NCBI GenBank assembly: GCA_019309115.1
Contig: JAFDGW010000009.1
Location: 28,669 to 92,668, forward strand
Origin: Deltaproteobacteria bacterium
GTDB lineage: Bacteria; Desulfobacterota; Syntrophobacteria; Syntrophobacterales; Thermodesulforhabdaceae
DNA length: 64,000 bases
Direction of reading: 5' to 3'
Shown here: positions 1 to 6,432 of the stretch, in pieces
Layout: each line of letters begins with the position of its first letter
How positions within the stretch are numbered: position 1 is the stretch's first letter
Notes under the pieces: generated by a model
What the model was told of the DNA's origin: nothing
Database searches by the model: none
What the model saw: the letters and a program-made list of their open reading frames with translations, nothing else
Program-made: the position numbers and the translations under genes

Positions 1-55
1 TGGGGCTGGTAAAAGTGATTTTGAAAAAGAATAACAGAAAGCCAGGAGTGTCAAA

Positions 56-553
56 ATGTTGTTTGGATTTAATGCAGAAGAGATCTTCGATATGGCCGTA
101 ACCATAGAAGAAAACGGACATAAGTTTTACGAAAAAGCTAAGGCTTGCGTTGCGGACGAAAATGTCAAAAGACTTTTTCAGGAATTGGCAGAAGAGGAAC
201 TCAAGCATCGTAAGCGATTTCAAGAACTGAAAAGCCAGATTCCCCAGGATGTGAAGGGCGGCGGTGTGTATGATCCGGACAATGAAGTTACAATGTATTT
301 GAAGATGATGGCAAACGAACACGTATTTCGTAAATCTGAAGGTGTATCCGATAAGGTCTGTTCGATAAAATCCACCGAAGAAGCTCTAAAACTGGCCATC
401 CAGTTTGAAAAAGATTCGATAATATTTTTCCTAACAATGAAAGATCACACCGAAAGTCCTAAGGGAAAGGAACTGGTGGATCTTCTAATAAAAGAAGAGC
501 AGGAACATCTGAGGCAGCTTACGGTAACTCTTGGTAATCTGAAGAAGCAATAG
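56..553 (+). CDS. Ferritin-like diiron protein, rubrerythrin family without rubredoxin domain
   Basis: This 165-residue all-helical protein carries the metal-ligand pattern of ferritin-like four-helix bundles: Glu18/Glu19 in helix A, an E-x-x-H at 48-51, Glu118 in the third helix and a second E-x-x-H at 148-151. It lacks the C-terminal rubredoxin domain of classical rubrerythrin, so it belongs with the short sulerythrin/YciE-like proteins. Family members reduce peroxide or handle iron in the cytoplasm of anaerobes. The ATG is preceded by an AGGAG about 8 nt upstream. A ferredoxin gene follows about 90 nt downstream, a plausible but unproven electron donor. The fold call is solid; the substrate is inferred. 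Confidence 0.85.
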   Translation: MLFGFNAEEIFDMAVTIEENGHKFYEKAKACVADENVKRLFQELAEEELKHRKRFQELKSQIPQDVKGGGVYDPDNEVTMYLKMMANEHVFRKSEGVSDKVCSIKSTEEALKLAIQFEKDSIIFFLTMKDHTESPKGKELVDLLIKEEQEHLRQLTVTLGNLKKQ

Positions 554-645
554 CTCCGAAGAATGGTAGCCGATCACAGGATAGCCGGGGGACCTGTGAT
601 CGCTTATGTTTGCCCATTATTTGCTTAACCGCAGGTGATAATCGT

Positions 646-861
646 ATGGTGTTTAGAAAGCCGGAAATTGATCTATCGAGCTGCAAAATGTGTAAAGTCT
701 GTGTGGAAATCTGCCCTGATGTATTCATTTTGATGAATGATGACTACATTGACGTAATCGAAAGAGAATCGTATTCCGAAGAAGCTATTAATGAAGCAAT
801 AGCATGTTGCCCTTCGGACTGCATCCACTGGAATTATGATAATACCACGGAGAGCGCATAA
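646..861 (+). CDS. Small ferredoxin (4Fe-4S)
   Basis: This 71-residue acidic protein has the ferredoxin cysteine cluster Cys13-x2-Cys16-x2-Cys19-x3-Cys23 followed by a Pro, and a distal Cys-Cys-Pro (54-56) with a further Cys59. That spacing fits a monocluster 4Fe-4S ferredoxin. I start it at ATG 646, which has AGGTGAT about 7 nt upstream; the reading frame is open back to a TTG at 610, but that extension has no ribosome-binding site or family similarity. It lies between the ferritin-like gene and a DVU0298-type gene, so it may serve oxidative-stress or Fe-S electron transfer. The physiological partner is unknown. Confidence 0.85.
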   Translation: MVFRKPEIDLSSCKMCKVCVEICPDVFILMNDDYIDVIERESYSEEAINEAIACCPSDCIHWNYDNTTESA

Positions 862-863
862 TC

Positions 864-1583
864 TTGAAGTGTTTATCTACATCTGGATATCGAAACACGA
901 AAAAGGTTCTGAAGAAACTGCTCGGGCGAGAACAATTTGAAGAAAAGGACTGGTCAGACTTTTTGGTCAATCCTCAAACGATAATATCACCGCTTTTTTC
1001 TTTTCTTTGCTCCACAAACTTATCGGAAAGATGGCATGCTATTAGTGCTCTAGGTATTGCCGTTGCCAGGCTATCTCAAACGGACATGGAAGCAGCCAGG
1101 GTAGTTATTCGGAGGTTCATGTGGCAGTTAAACGACGAATCAGGAGGCATAGGGTGGGGTTGTCCTGAGGCTATGGGGGAAGCCCTTAGAAATAGTAAGC
1201 CCTTGGCCAGGGAATACTCGCACATCTTGCTTTCCTTTGTTGATCCAAAAGGAAATATGCTGGACAATGAAAATCTTGTGGAAGCAGCACTGTGGGGATT
1301 AGCGAGGGTTGCCGAAAAACATCCGGACACCTTGCAAAGAGCTACCGAAGTAATGCCTGCATATATAAATCAAACAAAAACTGAAGTGTGCTGTTACTCA
1401 TTACTCACTGTGTTATTTCTTGAACAACCTAAACGAGTTGATTATCGTAGAAAATTGCACGACATAATTCAACAACCGGTTTTTAGCAACACCATGCATT
1501 TTTACTGGAATGGCAAAATTTTAAGCCTCACTGCAAGGGAAATAATCCAACTTTTTCTAGACGATAAACCAGACGCATCGTGA
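864..1583 (+). CDS. DVU0298-family conserved protein (HEAT-like helical repeats)
   Basis: This 239-residue protein resembles the DVU0298 family, a conserved deltaproteobacterial protein built of HEAT/PBS-lyase-like helices. Visible features are the motif SERWHAISALG near residue 55, the segment GGIGWGCPEAMGEAL near 95-109, and a Cys-Cys pair (CCYSLLT) near 177. It starts with TTG two bases after the ferredoxin stop, with GGAGA about 10 nt upstream, and its stop overlaps the tadA start by 4 nt (GTGA), so the three genes look co-transcribed. No catalytic motif is seen. The family name is recalled from sequence pattern; the function is unknown. Confidence 0.7.
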   Translation: MKCLSTSGYRNTKKVLKKLLGREQFEEKDWSDFLVNPQTIISPLFSFLCSTNLSERWHAISALGIAVARLSQTDMEAARVVIRRFMWQLNDESGGIGWGCPEAMGEALRNSKPLAREYSHILLSFVDPKGNMLDNENLVEAALWGLARVAEKHPDTLQRATEVMPAYINQTKTEVCCYSLLTVLFLEQPKRVDYRRKLHDIIQQPVFSNTMHFYWNGKILSLTAREIIQLFLDDKPDAS

Positions 1584-2098
1584 AAGAAAAGAACTCAGTT
1601 CAAGACGAAGCCATGATGAAACTTGCTCTGAAAATGGCGCTACAGGCCGAGCGGGCCGGTGAAGTGCCAGTCGGAGCGGTTATTGTTGACGAAAAAGGAA
1701 AAATTCTCGCCCTTGCTCATAATGAACCTATATCATCCTGCGATCCTACAGCTCATGCTGAAATTGTGGCTATCCGCAAAGCGGCTCGAAGAGTTGGTAA
1801 CTATAGGCTAACTGGATGCAGCTTGTATGTAACCCTTGAACCCTGTGTTATGTGCTATGGCGCTGTGATCCATGCCAGAATTAAGCGCCTGGTATATGGC
1901 GCCAATGATCCAAAGGCGGGTGCTTTTAGTTCTGCCATTGACTTGACAAAACCCCTGTATTTTAATCATTATGTAGAGGTCAAAGGTGGAGTGCTCGCGG
2001 AAAAGGCAAGCGAAATGGTGCGAGCATTCTTCCGGGGAAAGCGGAGAGGTACCGAAGTGGTCGTAACGGGGTCGACTCGAAATCGACTTGTCCGGTGA
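1580..2098 (+). CDS. tadA: tRNA adenosine(34) deaminase
   Basis: TadA converts A34 to inosine in tRNA-Arg(ACG). The zinc site is intact: His59-Ala60-Glu61 and the PC-x2-C motif with Cys89 and Cys92 (TLEPCVMCYGA). At 172 residues it has the usual length. It starts with GTG overlapping the previous stop by 4 nt. The last 18 codons and the stop lie inside the downstream tRNA-Ser(CGA) gene, so the C-terminal tail (GTEVVVTGSTRNRLVR) is a translation of the tRNA acceptor, D and anticodon regions. No earlier in-frame stop exists. The catalytic core ends well before this tail. Confidence 0.96.
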   Translation: MKEKNSVQDEAMMKLALKMALQAERAGEVPVGAVIVDEKGKILALAHNEPISSCDPTAHAEIVAIRKAARRVGNYRLTGCSLYVTLEPCVMCYGAVIHARIKRLVYGANDPKAGAFSSAIDLTKPLYFNHYVEVKGGVLAEKASEMVRAFFRGKRRGTEVVVTGSTRNRLVR

Positions 2099-2138
2099 AG
2101 AGCCGGGCACGTGGGTTCGAATCCCACCCTCTCCGCCA
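2043..2138 (+). tRNA. tRNA-Ser (anticodon CGA)
   Basis: A 96-nt class II tRNA with encoded CCA. Acceptor arms GGAGAGG (2043-2049) and CCTCTCC pair fully, followed by discriminator G and CCA. Anticodon stem GTCGA/TCGAC encloses loop CTCGAAA, giving anticodon CGA at 2078-2080. The long variable arm (about 2088-2107) and the T arm GTGGG-TTCGAAT-CCCAC fit tRNA-Ser. Its first 56 nt overlap the 3' end of tadA on the same strand. Confidence 0.97.
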
Positions 2139-2163
2139 GTACAAAAAAGACCTTTAACGACGC

Positions 2164-2256
2164 GGAGAGATGCCCGAGCGGTCGAAGGGGCACGACTGGA
2201 AATCGTGTGTACGCCCACAAGGCGTACCGAGGGTTCGAATCCCTCTCTCTCCGCCA
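2164..2256 (+). tRNA. tRNA-Ser (anticodon GGA)
   Basis: A 93-nt class II tRNA with encoded CCA. Acceptor GGAGAGA pairs with TCTCTCC through one G-T wobble, and G-CCA follows. Anticodon stem CACGA/TCGTG holds loop CTGGAAA, so the anticodon is GGA (2198-2200). The long variable arm and T arm GAGGG-TTCGAAT-CCCTC are canonical. It lies 25 nt after tRNA-Ser(CGA) and 17 nt before the dnaX start, so all three are probably on one transcript. Confidence 0.97.
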
Positions 2257-2273
2257 TTTTCATTTGGTGAGGA

Positions 2274-3992
2274 ATGTCGTATCTCGTACTGGCTCGCAAA
2301 TGGAGACCTCAAACTTTTGGCGATGTCGTTGGTCAGGAACACGTCACACGGGTTTTGCAAAACGCAATCAGGACCGGCCGCCTCTCTCACGCTTATCTCT
2401 TTTCCGGCCCACGTGGCGTTGGCAAAACATCAGTCGCCCGCATTCTTGCAAAAGCTATAAATTGCGAAAAGGGGATTACACCAGAACCGTGTAATGAGTG
2501 TTCAAACTGCCAGGCCATAACATCCGGTAGATTTCCCGACGTTGTTGAAATTGACGGCGCGTCAAACCGGGGAATAGAAAACGTAAGAAACCTCCAGGAA
2601 AGTATTACCTACCGCCCTATTAAAGGTCGTTCCAGAATTTTCATAATCGATGAAGTTCACATGCTCACAACCGAAGCTTTTAACGCCTTGCTCAAAACCT
2701 TGGAAGAACCACCGCCTCACGTCCATTTCGTCTTCGCTACCACCGAAATTCACAAGGTTCTACCGACGGTGCTTAGCCGATGTCAGCGTTTTGAATTTCG
2801 ACGTATTGCAACAAACGTAATTGCAGATCATCTAAGACGTATATGCAAAGCCGAAAACTTCAATGTGCCCGATAACGTAATAGAAGCTCTGGCTTCAGAA
2901 GCAGATGGAAGTTTACGCGATGCGGAAACATTGCTGGAACAGGTTGTAGCTTTTCAGGGAGAAGATATCGCCGACGAGGAACTTTTAAACCTGCTGGGCA
3001 TTGTGGACCAGACAACGCTCTTGGAAGCTGTTGAGGCAATTTTGTCTTCCGATCATCCTCGTTGTGTTGAAATCGCCCAGAAGGTTTATGAACGGGGAAT
3101 TGATGGATCCAGATTTTGTGCCAGGCTGCTGGAAATTTTCCACGAGTTGCTGCTCTTAAAGCTGTCTCGGAATAAATTACCACCTGACCAAAAAAGAACT
3201 ATTGCATCACGCCTTGGGTCGTTGATTGAAGAAATAGACGTTGACCAGTTGCAGATCTATTACGAGTTATTGTTAAGGGCGACAGAACAGGCCAGGCGCT
3301 CATCGGAACCGCGTTTCGTGGTTGAAGCAACCCTGCTGAAAATAGCCAGTGTACCTCGTCTGATCGCAATCCCTCAGATAGTTCGAGCATTAAAAGACGG
3401 GAAGTCCGTTACCGTGACGCAAAGCATCGATGCCATATCGGAACGAGGTACCCCTCATTTGACCATTCAAAAACCAAAGGGGCGTGAGGAAATCCCGCAT
3501 AGCGAACCGAAATTACCTCCTATAGACCCATTGGATCCTGCGAAAAGCTGGAAACATTTTGTTGGGTGGATCGACACCCAGGACCCAATACTGGGAACCG
3601 CATTGAACGAAAGCACAATCGAGGTGCTAAACGAAAAACGATGGAAGCTCACCGTGCTTTCTGTTTACACCAGCTTGCTTCAACAAGAAGAAAAGCAAAA
3701 AAAACTTCTGGACTTCATCCGGCAATTTTTTGGAATTCAGGATCTGAGTTTAGATATAGACGAAAATGGTAAAAAGAAAAAAAGTAACGGCCCTGCTTCC
3801 GAAGCTCAGGACGCTACCTATAACAATGTCAAGGCGGAATTGAAGCAGACCGTTATGAACGATCCCGTTGTGAAAGATGTACTGGAAATACTCGGCGCTC
3901 GTGTGGTAGATATTCGACCCGTTAAAAAAGTCCTGAAAAATAGCGTAATTGCCGACGGCTCTGAATCGCCAGCGGAAACAGAGGAAAAATAG
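2274..3992 (+). CDS. dnaX: DNA polymerase III subunits gamma and tau
   Basis: Clamp-loader ATPase of the replicative polymerase. The N-terminus (SYLVLARKWRPQTF) is the canonical DnaX start. Walker A GPRGVGKT lies at 45-52, the zinc-binding cysteines at 64, 73, 76 and 79, and Walker B with IIDEVHM at 124-130. After the AAA+ core (to about 370) comes a tau-like extension to 572. An A-rich run near 3770-3783 (AAAAAGAAAAAAAG) is a conceivable slippage site for a short gamma form, but this is not shown. The purine-rich GGTGAGGA directly abuts the ATG, leaving almost no Shine-Dalgarno spacing. The usual partners ybaB and recR follow. Confidence 0.97.
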   Translation: MSYLVLARKWRPQTFGDVVGQEHVTRVLQNAIRTGRLSHAYLFSGPRGVGKTSVARILAKAINCEKGITPEPCNECSNCQAITSGRFPDVVEIDGASNRGIENVRNLQESITYRPIKGRSRIFIIDEVHMLTTEAFNALLKTLEEPPPHVHFVFATTEIHKVLPTVLSRCQRFEFRRIATNVIADHLRRICKAENFNVPDNVIEALASEADGSLRDAETLLEQVVAFQGEDIADEELLNLLGIVDQTTLLEAVEAILSSDHPRCVEIAQKVYERGIDGSRFCARLLEIFHELLLLKLSRNKLPPDQKRTIASRLGSLIEEIDVDQLQIYYELLLRATEQARRSSEPRFVVEATLLKIASVPRLIAIPQIVRALKDGKSVTVTQSIDAISERGTPHLTIQKPKGREEIPHSEPKLPPIDPLDPAKSWKHFVGWIDTQDPILGTALNESTIEVLNEKRWKLTVLSVYTSLLQQEEKQKKLLDFIRQFFGIQDLSLDIDENGKKKKSNGPASEAQDATYNNVKAELKQTVMNDPVVKDVLEILGARVVDIRPVKKVLKNSVIADGSESPAETEEK

Positions 3993-4010
3993 CAGAGGGA
4001 GGCCAAGAGA

Positions 4011-4340
4011 ATGTTCAAGGGTTTAAACTTAATGGGCCAGATAAAGGATTTTCAAAACAAAATGACCCGCTTAGAAGAGGAGCTTGAATCAAAGACGGTC
4101 GAGGCATCAGCGGGCGGTGGCATGGTTACCGTAACGGCGAACGGCAAAAAAGAACTAGTAAACATAAAGATAGACCCCCAAGTAGTAAATCCCGAAGAAG
4201 TAGAAATGCTTGAAGATCTGATACTTGCTGCGGCTAATGAAGCCCTACGAAGGGCTCAAGAAATGGTCGCCGAAGAAGTGACAAAACTGGCCGGTGAGTT
4301 CAACATTCCAGGACTAAAAATACCCGGACTTACTTCATGA
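4011..4340 (+). CDS. ybaB: YbaB/EbfC nucleoid-associated protein
   Basis: This 109-residue protein has the YbaB pattern: an N-terminal MGQIKDFQNKMTRLEEEL helix, a central strand region around GGGMVTVTANGKKE, and the DP-x-VVNPEEVEMLEDLI segment. Family members are dimeric DNA-binding proteins with roles in nucleoid structure or recombination. AGGGAGG lies about 10 nt upstream of the ATG. The dnaX-ybaB-recR order is conserved across bacteria and supports the call strongly. Confidence 0.95.
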   Translation: MFKGLNLMGQIKDFQNKMTRLEEELESKTVEASAGGGMVTVTANGKKELVNIKIDPQVVNPEEVEMLEDLILAAANEALRRAQEMVAEEVTKLAGEFNIPGLKIPGLTS

Positions 4341-4350
4341 TTGCAAACCA

Positions 4351-4953
4351 ATGAAAGCACTACCTAAGAGTCTCAAAAATGCCATTTCTGCTTTGCAAGG
4401 TCTTCCAGGACTGGGCGAAAAAAGTGCTACCCGTATAGCCATGTATCTCCTGGATTCGCCGCAGGAAAGAGTCAAGGAATTCTGCGATGCTTTGCTAAAG
4501 ATGAAGCAATCTATAAGGCGCTGCAGGGATTGTTTTCACCTGTCTGACGACGATTTATGTCCAGTGTGCTCCGACCCTGCCCGTGATCCCCAGCAAATCT
4601 GTGTTGTAGAAACAACATCCGATTTATTGTCCATTGAACAGGCTGATTTTTTCAAAGGCCGCTATCACGTCCTCGGCGGGACACTCGATCCTATTAACAA
4701 CATCTCCCCGGAAGATCTAACTATTCCACAACTGCTAGACCGCATAAAAAGGGACAGGGTGAAGGAAATCATTATAGCTACGAATCCGACCCAGCAGGGG
4801 GAAGCTACTGCCCACTATCTTGTGGAAGTCTTGAAAGAATTTCCGGTTACCGTTACACGCATTGGCGTGGGCATTCCCATGGGTGGCGACTTAAAGTATA
4901 TAGACCCTGTTACAATCAGGCTTGCCTTGGAAGCAAGAAGGAGTTTTCCATGA
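4351..4953 (+). CDS. recR: Recombination protein RecR
   Basis: RecR works with RecO/RecF to load RecA at gaps. The 200-residue protein shows the helix-hairpin-helix LQGLPGLGEKSATRIA (16-30), a four-Cys zinc finger (Cys58, 61, 70, 73) and a Toprim domain with VVETTSDLLSIE and the GGTLDP and TNPTQQGEATA motifs. The length matches the family. Its stop overlaps the next start by 4 nt (ATGA), indicating translational coupling to the isochorismatase-fold gene. Confidence 0.97.
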   Translation: MKALPKSLKNAISALQGLPGLGEKSATRIAMYLLDSPQERVKEFCDALLKMKQSIRRCRDCFHLSDDDLCPVCSDPARDPQQICVVETTSDLLSIEQADFFKGRYHVLGGTLDPINNISPEDLTIPQLLDRIKRDRVKEIIIATNPTQQGEATAHYLVEVLKEFPVTVTRIGVGIPMGGDLKYIDPVTIRLALEARRSFP

Positions 4954-5531
4954 AACCGGCGTTGATTATTGTGGATTTACTCAAAGACACCTTCGACAAA
5001 ATGCCGGACTCGTACATTGTCAAAAAAAGCAAGGAATTCCTACCCGCTCTTAACGAATTTATCGACTTTTTCCACGATAAAAATTGGCCTGTAGTGTTTG
5101 CTTGTGACAGCTTTCTCAAAGAAGACTTTCTGTTCAGGGGTGGCATGAAACCCCATAGCCTTAGGGGCACAAAGGGTTCAGAACCAGTAGATGAGTTACA
5201 TCGAAAGCCCGAAGATCACGTGGTATGGAAGCGCAGATTCAGCGCATTCTTCAAAACCGATCTGGATCAAACTTTACGCACCCTAGGGGTGGATACGGTA
5301 TTTGTCTCCGGTATAGCAACCCACGTTTGTGTTCTCACAACCCTTCTCGACGCCATAAGCCATGATTTTCACGCCATACTTATGCACGAATGCTGTGCCG
5401 CTCATACCCATGAAGCACATCAGGCCGTACTGACAGCCTACGCCAAGACTCCTCTTTTTCCGCTGCTTAGGGTTGTTGGCAATGACGAGTGCTGGAAGAT
5501 ATTGAAAGAAGAAGCAAATCACCAGAGTTAA
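4950..5531 (+). CDS. Isochorismatase-fold cysteine hydrolase (nicotinamidase-like)
   Basis: The 193-residue protein carries the catalytic triad of the isochorismatase/nicotinamidase superfamily: Asp9 (LIIVDLLKD), Lys94 (VVWKRRFSAF) and Cys127 (SGIATHVCVLT, with the cis-peptide-type motif just before it). The metal-site pattern D-x-H of true nicotinamidases is not evident: the equivalent stretch reads ACDSFLKED. The substrate could therefore be another amide or carbamate. It is translationally coupled to recR, but no functional link to recombination is obvious. Confidence 0.8.
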   Translation: MKPALIIVDLLKDTFDKMPDSYIVKKSKEFLPALNEFIDFFHDKNWPVVFACDSFLKEDFLFRGGMKPHSLRGTKGSEPVDELHRKPEDHVVWKRRFSAFFKTDLDQTLRTLGVDTVFVSGIATHVCVLTTLLDAISHDFHAILMHECCAAHTHEAHQAVLTAYAKTPLFPLLRVVGNDECWKILKEEANHQS

Positions 5532-5546
5532 GATTGCAAGTTTGCC

Positions 5547-5894
5547 ATGAATAGCGACGAATTCGTCCCATGTTCTGTCCGCATAGCGAGTGTTAGTGAC
5601 GAAGATCTTGAAGCAATCAAAGAATTAGAACGCCGTCTGGGAAACAAATTTTGCCTCGTGGCGGTTGAAAAAGAAAGTAGCTTTTATGTAGTCGAAGCAA
5701 AGTTAGGTCCCAATCATTGGGAACGGGTGGACAAGGTGTACCCGGAAATAAAAGGGCTCCGAGCTTACTACACATCTGAAGATGATGCAAAGCTGGCCAA
5801 ATCCAGCCTGAAATCCCTGCTGGCCGGCAAAATGAAAGGCTCGCTTACCAAACGGCCTATCAGGGTCAGGCGAATAGTAGCAGAAGATATGTGA
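5547..5894 (+). CDS. Conserved-looking protein of unknown function (115 aa)
   Basis: I do not recognise this family. The 115-residue soluble protein has mixed charge, an N-terminal helix near DEDLEAIKELERRLG, predicted strands in CLVAVEKESSFYVVEAKL, and a basic C-terminus (KRPIRVRRIVAEDM). There is no signal peptide or membrane segment. It starts 15 nt after the previous stop, on the same strand, so it probably shares that transcript. Codon use and composition look like the neighbours, which supports a real gene. No strong ribosome-binding site is seen. Confidence 0.6.
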   Translation: MNSDEFVPCSVRIASVSDEDLEAIKELERRLGNKFCLVAVEKESSFYVVEAKLGPNHWERVDKVYPEIKGLRAYYTSEDDAKLAKSSLKSLLAGKMKGSLTKRPIRVRRIVAEDM

Positions 5895-5960
5895 AATGCC
5901 TCAACTTGCTGAAAAAAATTGAGACTTCGAAGGGCTGTACCCAGCCTCAAAAACTGGCAT

Positions 5961-6110
5961 TCACCTGGTTTGCAGCGCTTCTTTAACGCGCTTTGGTAGA
6001 ATCTTCCTTAAAAATTTAAGCGCACCTTCGGCATCGTTGTCCAGTTCAATACGGAGCACTTCTTGAGCCTGTTCAGGGGTCAGAGCAACAATGACCTTTC
6101 TTAATCGCAT
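5961..6110 (-). CDS. Small uncharacterised protein (49 aa)
   Basis: A short minus-strand reading frame with a strong GGAGG ribosome-binding site about 7 nt before its ATG. The product begins MRLRKVIVALTPEQAQEV and ends with a basic helix (RKILPKRVKEALQTR). It is mostly helical, with a T-P-E-Q helix cap and an acidic middle (ELDNDAEGA). There are no cysteines or membrane segments. It stands alone on the minus strand between a plus-strand operon and a divergent hairpin-rich region. The ribosome-binding site and amphipathic composition argue for translation; the function is unknown. Confidence 0.6.
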   Translation of the reverse strand: MRLRKVIVALTPEQAQEVLRIELDNDAEGALKFLRKILPKRVKEALQTR

Positions 6111-6273
6111 ATTTATACCTCCGGCGGCTTATATATCACCTTCTCCAATCATAATAAAACCAACTTGACTAAAAGAACAAGCTTGATAGAGTATATTGTA
6201 AGTAATTGTTACAAATTGAAGGCAATGAAGTCTGCCTGAACCGCCTGCGCCTCAATAACAGATGCGTTGGGCT

Positions 6274-6325
6274 GATGACTTCTACCTTGGGGTTAGAAGT
6301 CATCGTATTGGGTTGACTTCAACCC
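6274..6325. repeat. Two adjacent perfect hairpins
   Basis: The first is an 11-bp inverted repeat, GATGACTTCTA at 6274-6284 with TAGAAGTCATC at 6294-6304 and a 9-nt loop. Right after it is the near-palindrome GGGTTGA-CT-TCAACCC (6310-6325). They lie just upstream of two terminator-like hairpins and in no open reading frame. Confidence 0.7.
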
Positions 6326-6350
6326 CGCCCTGAGGGTGGGGTTTTAAATT
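6321..6350 (+). terminator. Rho-independent terminator-like hairpin
   Basis: CCCCGCCC-TGA-GGGTGGGG followed by TTTTAAATTTT. The orientation is plus, although no plus-strand gene ends nearby (the last ends at 5894), which suggests termination of a non-coding transcript or attenuation ahead of the dynamin-like gene. Confidence 0.65.
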
Positions 6351-6367
6351 TTAGGTCGAAAGGTGGA

Positions 6368-6398
6368 ACCCCACTCGATAGGTCGAGTGGGGTTTTTA
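6368..6398 (+). terminator. Second rho-independent terminator-like hairpin
   Basis: CCCCACTCGA and TCGAGTGGGG form a strong stem followed by TTTTT. It sits only about 35 nt upstream of the dynamin-like start codon. Two terminators in series here imply that the upstream RNA is deliberately ended before the gene. Confidence 0.75.
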
Positions 6399-6432
6399 AT
6401 TTACCAAATATTTCGGGCAGGAGGTATGCACG

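Noticed and set aside
1..34. Possible C-terminal tail of an upstream gene (reads GAGKSDFEKE then stop)
   Set aside because: Only ten codons are in the window; another frame is also open, so nothing supports it.
1808..2299. Minus-strand frames of 163 and 83 codons across tadA and the tRNA-Ser genes
   Set aside because: They are antisense to a certain gene and to two tRNAs; products contain typical tRNA-antisense peptides such as GGERGIRTL.
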